Source of the DNA: Cinnamomum chago
Lineage: Eukaryota; Streptophyta; Magnoliopsida; Laurales; Lauraceae
DNA length: 64,000 nucleotides
Reading direction: 5' to 3'
NCBI GenBank assembly: GCA_038049695.1
Contig: CP142453.1
Location: forward strand, 124,099,001-124,163,000
The notes under the pieces were generated by a model that saw only the letters and a program-made list of their open reading frames with translations, did not search any database and had not been told where the DNA came from. This document shows positions 47,601 to 56,978 of this stretch, in pieces. Each line of letters opens with the position of its first letter. Position 1 is the first letter of the stretch. The translations under genes were made by a program, and so were the position numbers.

Positions 47601-50600
47601 AGTAGCAGTCATATCATGAGGCCCACGAGGAGGCAACGAGGACTTCTCATATAAGGAGGATCCATCGCCCAAAATGAGGTACACACATTCACATACATGC
47701 AACCATACCCTCCTCTCTCTTCTCCGATTAGCTTCCCAGCACTAATTTAAGCATCGGAGAGCCCTGCGCTGCCTACAACCAGGATCCTCTGACTGTTTTC
47801 TTCTCTTCCAGGCCCAAAGGTCAATCAACTCTCTTCGGTCATTCGGATAAGTCCCTTGAGGCACCTCCCTTAATCTTGTGAGTTATTTTTGAGCACTTAC
47901 AGTGGTGTCGGTCGGATATCGTTTATTGTGGATGGAACTCGATGTAGATTATGAGAAAGATGGGTGGGTTAGTGTTGAGGAATTGGAGAAGGGAGTGAGG
48001 TGCTTGATGGGAGAGTGTGAGGAGGGGCAGAAGGATACCGTTAGAGAAAAGGGGGGAAATGACGGGAGGAAGAAGGAGAAAATGGAAAAATAGGATTTCA
48101 GGCTATTAAACGACGACGTCATCAAATGTTTAAATGAGATATTAAGCGAGTTTAAATCTTTAATAATAACAAAAAAAAAAATGGAAGTGGTCACAAGAAA
48201 CCACTTCTATGTAATATTGACTTGTGGCCTTTTTTTCGATTAGTGGCCATCTAGGATTTTTTTTTTTTTGGTAGTCTTCTCCTTTATATATTTCCTTCTC
48301 TATGATTTTCTCAATTGTACAGTCGCAAATCAAATAAATGAAAGTGAAATGAAATCAGACTTGAATTTGACTTTTACTGGCCGGCCTGGGCCCTTGTGTT
48401 CCTAAAGTGTATGGTACAATGGGCACACCATTGTTGGCCCATGCTTTCCTCAAATAAAAAATATTTGGCCTTCTTTTATACCAGATGTGAGATGTGGAAA
48501 TCTTCAGTATTTGACTGAAAATAATGATACATGATCATTTCATCTGAGATATTTTTTGTGCACGGCCAGGTTGGTTCATTGGCCGGGCCAGCCTGGGATG
48601 AGCCAAGCCAGGACCAAAAATTAAAATAAGCTCATATTATATTTCCAACCCGGCCCAAAGCAGACTGGTCCGGCCCGTGACACCCTTAGCTATTCACTAT
48701 GGACTGATGATACATGTACCAATTGTGACAATGGACCCAACCCATTTGATCCAACTAAAAACCTTTTCAAACTGTCAAATTTCTTGGGGTAAGCCCAACA
48801 AAAGCTGTGTCATTTATGAAGTGTGGTGGAGAGCGTGGGCGAACTTGTAACCGAGTTCAAACAAGGGGACATTGTCATCCCAACCTACGTTGGAGAATGC
48901 AAGGAATGCGAAAACTGTAGATCCGGAAAGACCAACTTCTGCCACAAATATCCGATCCATTTCACTGGGCTCATGACCGATGGCACTTCAAGAATGTCCA
49001 TCAGAGGGCATAGGCTCTACCATATTTTCTCTTGTGCAACTTGGTCAGAGTTCACAGTGGTGAATGCCAACTATCTGGTGAAGGCCCATCCATCCATACC
49101 CCTGCCACATGCCTGCTTAATCTCCTGTGGCTTCTCAACCGGATTCGGTGCAGCATGGAAGGAGGCAGACGTCCAAAAGGGGTCGAGCGTTGCCGTTTTT
49201 GGCCTCGGAGTAGTTGGACTAGGGGTATGCATTTGAATTTTTAGTTTGATATTGCATGACAATTAGACAACATACAGATATGTCAATGGGCAATGGGCCA
49301 GGCCCAGGTATTGGTTGAGGTGAATTGGGTCATATCTTTAGAGGCCCAATCCCTTGTGGGAACCCCCTTGACATCAGTTTTTAGGCCACTTGCGGGTCCT
49401 AAAAATTTATGTGGGTCTTGCCCTTTTTTTCATTTCTCATCTGCAGGTAGTGAAAGCAGCAGAGATGCTAGGGGCTACTAAAATTATAGGAGTGGATTTG
49501 AAAGAATGGAGAGGGGAGAAAGGAATGAGTCTTGGGATGACAGACTTCATAAATCCAACAGAGGACAACACTAAAACCCTTTCTGAAAGGATCAAAGATG
49601 TGACTGAAGGCCTTGGGGTCGACTACAGCGTTGAGTGCACGGGAGTGTCCCACTTACTCAATCAGGCACTTGAGAGCACCAAAGTGGTATGTAATTAAGC
49701 ACATTAAAATCATAACACCCTTTAATCATCAAGCATAAACATTAAACTCATTGAGCTTGGCTTCTAAAGTTCAACTTGAGCCCAGCTAAGATTAAGGACC
49801 TTAAGGGTGGCGGTCAGTTATGGCTAGTTTGACCACTTTACTAATATAGTAAAAGTCAAGTTAAGCCTTCATTTTTCAAACCAGATGTCACATCAAAAGG
49901 ATTTTAATTCAAAATTTACTTCATCTTTTTCAAAAAAAAGAAAAAAAACCAACTACCTTTATCCACTAAAAAAAAAAACTCCACTTTCCCGTACAAAAAG
50001 TCAAAAAGATTTCAAAACAAACAACTAAAAATAAAATACTATCTAACCCACTTATATTTTATTCTTTCTTAAAAATCAACTTTATTTCGAAAGTGCACCT
50101 AAGCTCTCTGCTTGTTTGCACCCCTAAGTTTAATAATATTCATGGTCTTGGTGATGTTTTTCGAATTTCACCACTTTCAAAGAAGTTGCATTATTGAATG
50201 AATATATTATTTCATCATTTGGTACTTTTCCTATGAAAACTAGAAAGATAGGAAGACAAACATATGGAGACAAAAAAGCTTATTGTGCAGTGCGTGGTGT
50301 TTTGATTAGGGAAGAGGAGTAACAATTGTAATTGGAGCAATCAATGAGCTAAGCGTGCCCATTAATTTCCTGGCCCTCATGGCAGGCAAGTCGTTGAAGG
50401 GTTCTATCTTTGGTGGCGTCCGACCTCGCTCTGACGTTCCCAGCACCCTTGCTAAATGCATGAACAAGGTGGGTGATGTTTCTAAATCCAATCACTTCTG
50501 TAGTACATGCCTTTTTTTTATATTTAGTGCTGATTAGTGGTGGACTTTGAATTTTTATTTGAAGTGAGACGGATGATAGTTAATTTAGAAAGTCAAAAGA

Positions 50601-52196
50601 TTTGGGGGGCAAGGGCCTATCTTTTGACGGGGCATGGGTAATCTGGCCCATAGCTCTTTTCGGCATTTTCTAGATCTGAAGTGGTGTTGCCTCCAAAAAC
50701 CAAACACCTGGGTCTGCCCTCACTAGACTAACTCAAATAGGAGTAAAAGAGTTTCAACATCCCGGCTTGTTTGATAAATTTAATTTATTAGTAAAGTGAA
50801 GTAAATGATCAAAATAATAAAAGAAAAAATATCAAATTTGCGGGGGGGGGGGGGGGGGGGGGGGGGGTTTTTTTTACCTAAAACTCCCGTCACTCACACT
50901 TTCCTCTTTGTGCCAGTTTATGACATGGGAGATGTGACACTTCCTCTGTTTTTATTTTTTTTGGTAGAAGGCACTGCCTCTTGATGGGTACAACTGTACA
51001 AGTCGAGTTAGGTGGATAACGGCTGTAACCTTATTTCATATATGAGATTATAATTTTATTATTATATAATCCAACTCAAGGATCCAAACCTGCAACCTCC
51101 AAGTTGCACCCTGAAAAAGTGAAAATGTTTACCGGTCAGGACTTGCTTCACACCTGATTGGGTTCAACATCCCAAATTGGAAAAATCACTAATAATCTTG
51201 CCCTAATTTAAGGAGGTTACCATGCCACCCCTTCAGTCTGACCATTGCCATAAAAAATTGAATTATGCACAATTCAATGTCCCTCGACTGAGTTGTAGGA
51301 TATAGCTTGTATGTGGAATTGTAGATCCAGCTTTTAGTGGAGTTGACTCGCTTTTAGGGTTCACCAAGTGAGACACTATGGTCGAGATTTAGTTTCAGTA
51401 TTTGGGCAGCCTACAACAGACTAGATAATTAGTAGAGTTAAGATGTTGAAGAATCTAGGGATTGGTTTGTGGCCTATTGGGAACTCTAAAATTAAGATAT
51501 TCTCCTTTCTTTTCAGTGCTCTGCTAAACTCACTCTCTGTTTTTCTGGGCGTGATCACATTTTGTTAGCTTGTAAAATCTCCACCCTTGATGTCCTCCAT
51601 TTCAAAAATGTATAAGATGCCCTTTTGATATAGTTGTCAAAATGGGAGTTGTATTAGCCCCTATTTTGTACATTGGTTAGAAACATGTGTAGTGGGTGTG
51701 CATGCAAGTTTCAGTTTTTTTAAAATGATCAATGTCTGGTTAGAAAAAACAACAAACCAATGGCTAAAATCTCGGACCAAACTAGTTACCTTCAATGTTG
51801 GTTAGATAAAACAAGGTTGCTGGTCCAAATTGTTTCATCTCAGTAAAAAACTAATTAAAACTTGTAACAACCAAAAGTCGAACTTATTGGATCCCATGTT
51901 AATTATTTTTGAATAACTTTTTAATTCTTTCTTGTCTTTTACATCATGGTGAGTCCAAGTTAAACATGACAGTGGGAACTGAGTTAGACCAAACCATACA
52001 CTACACTGTTTTGCCATCTAGTCCGATTTTTTAAACTGTCTCTAACACACTACAACTTCCTCTGCAGGAGCTCCAGCTTGATGCGCTTGTGACTCATCAA
52101 GTCCAATTGGATGACATAAATCATGTCTTTGAACTTCAAGGACAACCAGATTGCCTCAAAATTATTATAGGATTCGATGACAAGAAGCATCTGTAA
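41603..52196 (+). CDS. ADH-like: Alcohol dehydrogenase-like zinc enzyme, copy A (7 exons)
   Basis: Exons: 41603-41639, 41743-41885, 42559-42596, 48822-49224, 49447-49686, 50310-50468, 52068-52196. Joined, they give 1149 bp, 382 codons plus stop, with GT/AG at every border and phase kept. The protein is a medium-chain zinc dehydrogenase. The catalytic zinc ligands are Cys in SSVCHTD, His in GHEGVG and Cys in [11 protein letters not shown]. Four structural-zinc cysteines are spaced as in CKECENC...C. The NAD fold has GLGVVG, with Asp in IIGVDL favouring NAD over NADP. It resembles plant ADH-like proteins more than classical ADH1. The substrate is unknown. Intron 3 carries a 5.7-kb Mutator-like element. 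I count about 18 residue differences from copy B. No inactivating change is seen; correct splicing across the long intron is not proven. Confidence 0.88.
44031..45422 (-). CDS. gag: Gag-like coiled-coil and zinc-knuckle protein of the copia-type element
   Basis: A 463-codon unbroken frame starts about 110 bp after the primer-binding site. Residues about 20-220 are a Glu/Lys/Leu/Asn-rich coiled coil. A CCHC zinc knuckle follows ([14 protein letters not shown], about residues 272-285), then a very Lys-rich basic tail. This matches the C-terminal half of the gag of SIRE-like copia elements. The usual N-terminal gag (UBN2-type) domain and all pol domains are absent. It would bind element RNA. Such a long frame kept open without pol suggests recent activity using another element's enzymes. 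Confidence 0.78.
   Translation of the reverse strand: MDSTMLDFVDSSRPLILPSYGDSNIEFKESQLELKEEEYDELEAYEELYSWSLEVSKKNKRLKEESIRLNQELDSSKNELREKDEFINCVESKFMISLNNLSNIQDELKELKMDYDNVNKENLILRDQIKRQDKDFNNLEAKLIKSKLKTQELGSNVVNELKLNSKLKLAYEELNNFKGIENELTKVKYENSTLKTKVTELESYKQKYECKFTQSEEKLEKLFKLGKSHGDRTGLGFDRNMSYDPKFTNTFVKGESSFSSTLSQMSKIKCHYCGKEGHLKFECKLRKRSYVSKPIFELKNGESKPMKGKTLKMKKDSKKTKQVKSIKMESPKIDSKKFKQVKPSLKESMNKKLLNLSPLYQPMKELLKKVTKLNLNFKSQVKGENNKKRKVKHSPKKKTHQHQKTNHQSKLNLVKSKYHGDKFKLKIYQVKSPLVGETSKIDLKVQPSQDLRWIPKVIYLDKP
45528..45538 (-). other. Primer-binding site complementary to initiator tRNA-Met
   Basis: On the minus strand the sequence next to the LTR reads TTGGTATCAGAGCC. TGGTATCAGAGC is the classic initiator tRNA-Met primer site of plant copia elements. 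Confidence 0.8.
46300..46437. repeat. Paired GGTCGACC palindromes inside the copia-type LTR
   Basis: GGTCGACC occurs at 46300, 46322, 46408 and 46430, that is, two pairs with 22-bp spacing. The second pair is bracketed by CAGTGTC and GACACTG. It is followed by ACACTGTCGGGCGAGTCC, the same 18-mer found after the palindrome pair at 8.88 kb in the 6.6-kb solo LTR. Confidence 0.85.
47079..47901. mobile_element. Solo LTR (823 bp) nested in the MULE
   Basis: It starts TGTGTGGGGATCG and ends GAGCACTTACA, with a perfect TSD GTGGT at 47074-47078 and 47902-47906. It is more GC-rich than its surroundings. No internal domain remains. Confidence 0.82.
47947..47982 (+). other. EF-hand-like calcium-loop coding motif in the right TIR
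   Basis: Twelve codons read [12 protein letters not shown], a fit to the EF-hand loop: Asp1, Asp5, Gly6, Val8, Ser9 and Glu12. The frame is open from about 47902 to 48093. The left TIR encodes [12 protein letters not shown] on the minus strand (42904-42939), with Asp5 replaced by His. It is probably host-gene sequence captured by the element; chance is not excluded. Confidence 0.45.
50842..50867. repeat. Run of 26 G followed by poly-T in ADH copy A intron 6
   Basis: A pure G26 tract follows CAAATTTGC and precedes a T run. Copy B has ordinary sequence at the matching place. Confidence 0.8.
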
Positions 52197-52578
52197 AAGT
52201 ATCTGAGGTGTATGAAGTACCTCAATTGAAGAACACTGATATTTAATAAAATCATGTAATGTGGCGCTAAACATCTCCTACTTTTACGTGAATTGTATTT
52301 TCTGTTGGGAAGTCCCACATCACATCTCGCTTAAATAATAGGCTTTACATGTTTTAATATATCTGTATGGACTATCAGGTTAAGCTTTTGGGTTAATACA
52401 TGGTTTATTATATGATATCCCCGTCCGTAAAATCTGTTTGGCATGCAAAAAATGCAAGAGTTGAAAATGAACTCTTTCTTTTTTTTCCCCTTTTTTTTTT
52501 TTTTTTGCTTAGTTGGATCAATGGTAAAGTACATTTGGGGTTAGGTGGCTGTGTGAGATGAGATGCCACTTTCCACTT

Positions 52579-53302
52579 GGGTGTCCCATGTTTCTCATAA
52601 CTTTGAGGCTGTTAATCAATGAGACTTTTCAACTTCTAACCCCAATGAATCAATGAGCTTGTCCACATCAAACCCCAATTATAGATATAGATTTAAACAG
52701 GCGCCATGAGCTGGACTGCATATCAATAAAATGAAGTTTTCCTCCCTACTAGCGGCATTTAATTGTTAGTTTTATGGTTTCAATACCAGTATAAGATGAA
52801 TAAATTGATTAATTTCTTTATTTATCAATATATATTATTGCTTTCCTTTTATGAGATGAATGATGTTTTATTACTTGTTTGCACATAACTAATACGAATG
52901 ACATAATGGTTCATGAGATGAACCGGAGTCCACAAGTATACTAGATGTAATATATGTGTGTGGATGAGATCCACATACAAGAGACATGTATTGCAAATCT
53001 TATACTTAAATATCTTCACAACCAGTGATGAGATTGGGCATTTCATCTGATAAGGTTGCAACACTTTGATTACTATGAGATAGTGTGATTTGTCTCGATC
53101 ATCAGAATGTAAGATTCTGGGTGTCCCATGTTTCTCATAACTTTGAGGCTGTAAAATCAATGAGACTTTTCAACTTCTAACCCCAATGAATCAATAAGCT
53201 TGTCCACTTCAAACCCTAATTATAGATATAGATTTAGACAGGCCCCATGAGCTGCACTGCATATCAATAAAATGAAGTTTCCTCCCTACTAGCGGCCTTT
53301 AA
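52579..53302. repeat. Two ~185-bp direct repeats downstream of ADH copy A
   Basis: GGGTGTCCCATGTTTCTC to the CTACTAGCGGC region occurs at 52579-52763 and again at 53119-53302, nearly identical, separated by about 355 bp of different sequence. No TG...CA LTR ends or TSD were found. Confidence 0.75.
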
Positions 53303-54877
53303 TAATACACTCAAAGTAAAAAAGATGAGAGAGAGACATGAAAGAAAAAAGAGATACATTGCTAGGAGTCTTGGATCTACCAATCTTGTTATCGGCCCCT
53401 TGATCAATCTATAGTTCAGCGAGATGGGTCTGCCTTAATTGAATATATTGATCATTTTGATGAAGGTTCCAAATCGGAAAATGTGGACAGCTGCCAAGCC
53501 GGCTAGAGGCAACACAACTCAGTCCATAGTGTCGAGTATTGGCTAGGCCCTGATCCATAGTCTCCACTTTCACAATACCACTCTTAGGGTGAGTCTGGTT
53601 TCAAGTCCTCTCCATAAAAATAAAAAAAGTAATTTAAAAAAAAAAGCTCAAAGAAGTTTAGACCTTTCTGAAACCTTGAATTACGAAAGGGCTCCAAAGT
53701 CTCTCATCTTTCTCTTTGAGACACTTTATATATACTTGATGGGTCCAATCCAACTAGCTTTGCTCAAACTCCCTTCTTATTCTCCTCCTCCCTGTTGCCC
53801 CGGTCCCACTAAACTCTATAGCTTAACAAGGCTTCTCATATTAAAAGCTATATAATAGGTCACGATGGTTTTAGACTTCTGACAATGTAGGGCACGTTCA
53901 GGCGAGGTTTGAATAATTTATCAATAAAGTAATGTAAAGTAAATGTTAAATAAATTAATAAAATATACGGTTGTATAGCGGGAAAGTATTTTTTGAATAA
54001 ATTATATTTGCATTTTTTTTCTCATGGGGTAATATAATTTAAAGTGAGATGAGAAGTCAACCATTGGTAAAGGAGTTGAGAAGTTAAGTAAAATTTTTTG
54101 GGAGCCAATACTTTATTTTTTCCACTCACCATTACTGACCAAATATGAGTAAAAGAGAAAAATCAACTGTTTAAGGAGAAAAAAAAACCAACCGTTTGAG
54201 AGATTTACTTGTAAAGTGATTTCAAGTGAACGATCACTTTTAGAGAAAAAAGAAAAAAGAAAATGGGTCATGTCAAAAAGTAAAGAATTTCAAAATTCAC
54301 ATTCTTAACTTTTTGTTATTTTGTGGCATGAGAAAGAACTTCTCAGACTTATTTGGTTAAAAAGAAGAGACCTATTTGTAATTTAATAGAACGTGGGGAT
54401 AATTCTTTATGACTTTTTTTTTTTTAAAGAAGAGGTGATTTATTTAAAAATAGAAGAAGCAGTGATTTTTGAGATATTATACATTTTAAAATGGCCCATC
54501 TGTTGGAAAAGCTACAGAAAAGGGCCGCAGACATATGGCGTTAAAAACTATTTAGACCCCTTGCTCGCGGATGCGCGTCTCAAATACGTACCCTATTAAA
54601 CATTTTTTGAACCCTGAACGGCCGACTGCGCCGGACTCACGCACACATGTGGAGAGGCTTCAAAAGTACTTCTATAGAGCCTTCTAAAGAGTTGAACCTA
54701 ACTAATGTGGGATGCCAAAATGAGAAAAAAGACAAAAGATCCTTTTAATAAATACAAAACAGCTTTTGAATTTTTGAAACAACCAAAAATCTAACACCAT
54801 CTTCTTTTCTGTTTCTTAAAATGTGGGACCCTTTACGTTAATTCATTTTATAAGTAAATTACCCAAAGAGTAACTTG
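53303..54877. other. Intergenic stretch with dispersed MITE-like fragments
   Basis: No gene. Near 53900 a segment with TTTGAATAATTTATCAATAA and AAAGTAA resembles pieces at 50765, 54890 and 60455, an AT-rich MITE family. Confidence 0.45.
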
Positions 54878-54882
54878 AGGCT

Positions 54883-55021
54883 AGTTTGGAAACTCTACTA
54901 ATAGAGTCAAGTGAAGTAGAGTTGATTTTGAAGAAAGCATAAAATAGAAGTGGGTTATGATGGTATTTTATTTTTATTTGTTTGTTATAGATTTTTTTTT
55001 TACTTCAAATATGGAAAAGTG

Positions 55022-55059
<38 letters not shown>

Positions 55060-55210
55060 TATTTTAGTAGATAAAGGTGGTTGTTTTTTTAATTTTTTTT
55101 TAAAAGATGGAGGGAGTTTTGAATTAAAGTGTTTTTTATGTGACATTTTTTTTGAAAAATGGAGGCTTTACCTGACTTTTACTATCCCAGTAAAGTGCCA
55201 AACTAGACCG
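54883..55210. mobile_element. AT-rich MITE with GGCTAGTTTGG-type ends
   Basis: The left end GGCTAGTTTGGAAACTCTAC and the reverse complement of the right end, GGTCTAGTTTGGCACTTTAC, are inverted repeats. No clear TSD was found. It includes 34 consecutive T (55025-55058). Related ends occur in intron 5 of both ADH-like genes. Confidence 0.5.
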
Positions 55211-56333
55211 ATGAATTAAATCCTTAGTGCCCAGAACCGTCCATCCCCCTTCTCAAACCTGCTCCAAAAACGCCGATCCCCGATTTCGGAGGGGAATCGC
55301 CCATGGAGTGCGGTTTGCATTTTTATGGAGCACAGTTTGACAAATGACGAAGCGAGAGTCGGGTAAAACCTGGATCGTCGTTTAACGAGGGAGGGAGTGC
55401 AAGTCGATGGGTTTCGAACCGCGAATCGAAACTTTTTGGAGCGTGGATCCAAGATAGGAGCGTGGAATATGAAAGGTCAGTTTCCAAAAATCCATAGATT
55501 TTAAAACTTGGATCATTATTTTCAAAGAGTAGTAAAAGAAAAAACTGAAAGCTGAGAAGTAAGGCTAAAATCTGAAAAAGGAGCATATCATCGGTTGTCG
55601 CAGGTCATCTCCGTTGTCGTTGCCCGCAGGTCTTCTACGTTACAGCAGTAGCAAGCAGGAACCCTTTCCCTCCCTTCCCACCTCTTCGTGAGTCTGTGAC
55701 TCTGTGTACTTGGGCATTTGTGCTTCACTTGTTTTTATTATTTCCCACTGCTCCTCTCTATCTCATCTCTATCTTCTTCCTTTCCTTTAATAAAACAAAT
55801 ATTGTAGTCAAATATGGTGTCTCCAATCTCCATCAATTTGATACTTCACTTAGTGACTCAATAGAATATAATGAGTAGTAAAAACTAAAAAACTCATATG
55901 TGGTGCAAGTGGAGCAAAAATTAAAAAACTCATATGTGATGCAAGTGAGGTGTCCGCCTGCGCATGCCAGGTAAACAAACTATTTGGGATTGATAATATC
56001 AACAAAAATCAAGCATTTAGATTTTAGAGCAATGACGAAAATCCGACACAAGATTTGTAGTTTTGTGCTTCATATCTCATTCACAACTATCTCAGGCCAT
56101 ATGTATAGTTCTGTACATCTTGATGGCTATGGAAATTATAAACAATAAAAGATTTCCATCGTATCCCGAGCATATTTTCTTGTCGGTTGTCACTCTTATT
56201 TATAATTTATAAATATTACAAGTTTTTGTCTCCATTCACCAATACTCTTTTAATATATGTAAATTATAAACAAGATATGTTGGCAGATTGATTTGAACTT
56301 TATAACTAATATTAATTCTTTTTTAGGACAAAA
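55211..56333. other. Intergenic stretch before ADH copy B
   Basis: A moderately GC-rich part (55220-55700) could be a 5' leader of a lost gene: it ends near a GTGAG at about 55690, followed by AT-rich sequence up to an acceptor-like TTTTTTAG at 56325. No functional gene is recognised. Confidence 0.35.
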
Positions 56334-56462
56334 ATGAATGAGCAAGAGGAGTCACAAATTATAGAGAATCCACTTCATCAAAGGGATATTATTGAAGATG
56401 ATAATACAGATTTGACAGCCACTCCTCTTAAAATGTACGTAACAATTGTTGGAGATAGATAA
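56334..56462 (+). pseudogene. Short acidic coding fragment, possibly hAT transposase N-terminus
   Basis: A 42-codon frame starts MNEQEESQIIENP after an acceptor-like TTTTTTAG and continues EDDNTDLTATPLK before ending in a stop. Plant BED-type hAT transposases often start with a similar acidic leader before the zinc finger, but the finger itself is absent. This is a weak call. Confidence 0.25.
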
Positions 56463-56507
56463 GATGGAAGTGCTGGTAAGTGGATAAGATATATTTATAT
56501 CCATTAA

Positions 56508-56539
<32 letters not shown>

Positions 56540-56978
56540 CCATAAACACTATATTATATAGGTGTTCCGGAGGTGCTCCGAACATGCAATTACTTTAAAA
56601 TTTAGTGATTCGGTGCTCCTGTCCCGATCCCTATTTGGATCCGTGCTCTGGGCACTTAGGTCAAACCTAGATATTACATTCTCATTGGTTTGACTGCTTA
56701 ACTTTTGTTTAAAAACTTTGTTTAAACCTTTTAATCGCGACGTTGAGCGGAGTAGGTAAGTTAACAAAGTAGCTAGGGGATGGAAATAATTAATTAAGCG
56801 GCTTTGATTGGATTAGTCCTTTGTATGTTTACCAAAAGATCAGACAAAAGAAAGGACAAAAACATGCGAAAGAGAGATGAAAAGATAAGGCCCTATAGGC
56901 CAAGCATGCACCTCCATTTTCTACAACTCTCAACTGATGAATTCCAGCGGCGAAGTAGGATCTCTCCTCCTAGGTACT

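Larger units (their letters stand above)
42620..48281. mobile_element. Non-autonomous Mutator-like element (MULE) in ADH copy A intron 3
   Basis: The element has long TIRs: about 42620-42963 and, inverted, about 47924-48281, starting GAGAAAACTA and GAGAAGACTACC. The 9-bp TSDs CTTTATTTA (42611-42619) and CTTTATATA (48282-48290) match at eight of nine, the size diagnostic of Mutator elements. Copy B has uninterrupted sequence here. Without its two nested insertions the MULE would be about 1.07 kb. No transposase is present. The TIRs contain an EF-hand-like coding motif. Confidence 0.88.
41180..52370 (+). repeat. Segmental duplication, unit A
   Basis: The unit runs from about TATATCCATAAA upstream of the ADH promoter to the TTGGGAAG...TAATAGGCTT stretch after the gene. 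It aligns in order with 56537-64000. Promoter, exons and most intron sequence are shared. Differences are mainly the private insertions listed separately and a segment present in unit B at about 60518-61165 but missing here. Confidence 0.85.

Noticed and set aside
52303-52420. Possible LTR start (TGTTGGGAAGTCCCACATC) after both ADH-like genes
   Set aside because: The start resembles plant LTR termini, but no matching end or TSD was found, and it is shared by both duplication units, so it may simply be the gene's 3' flank.
52849-53160. 103-codon minus-strand frame downstream of ADH copy A
   Set aside because: It overlaps the start of a duplicated repeat and has no recognisable motif.
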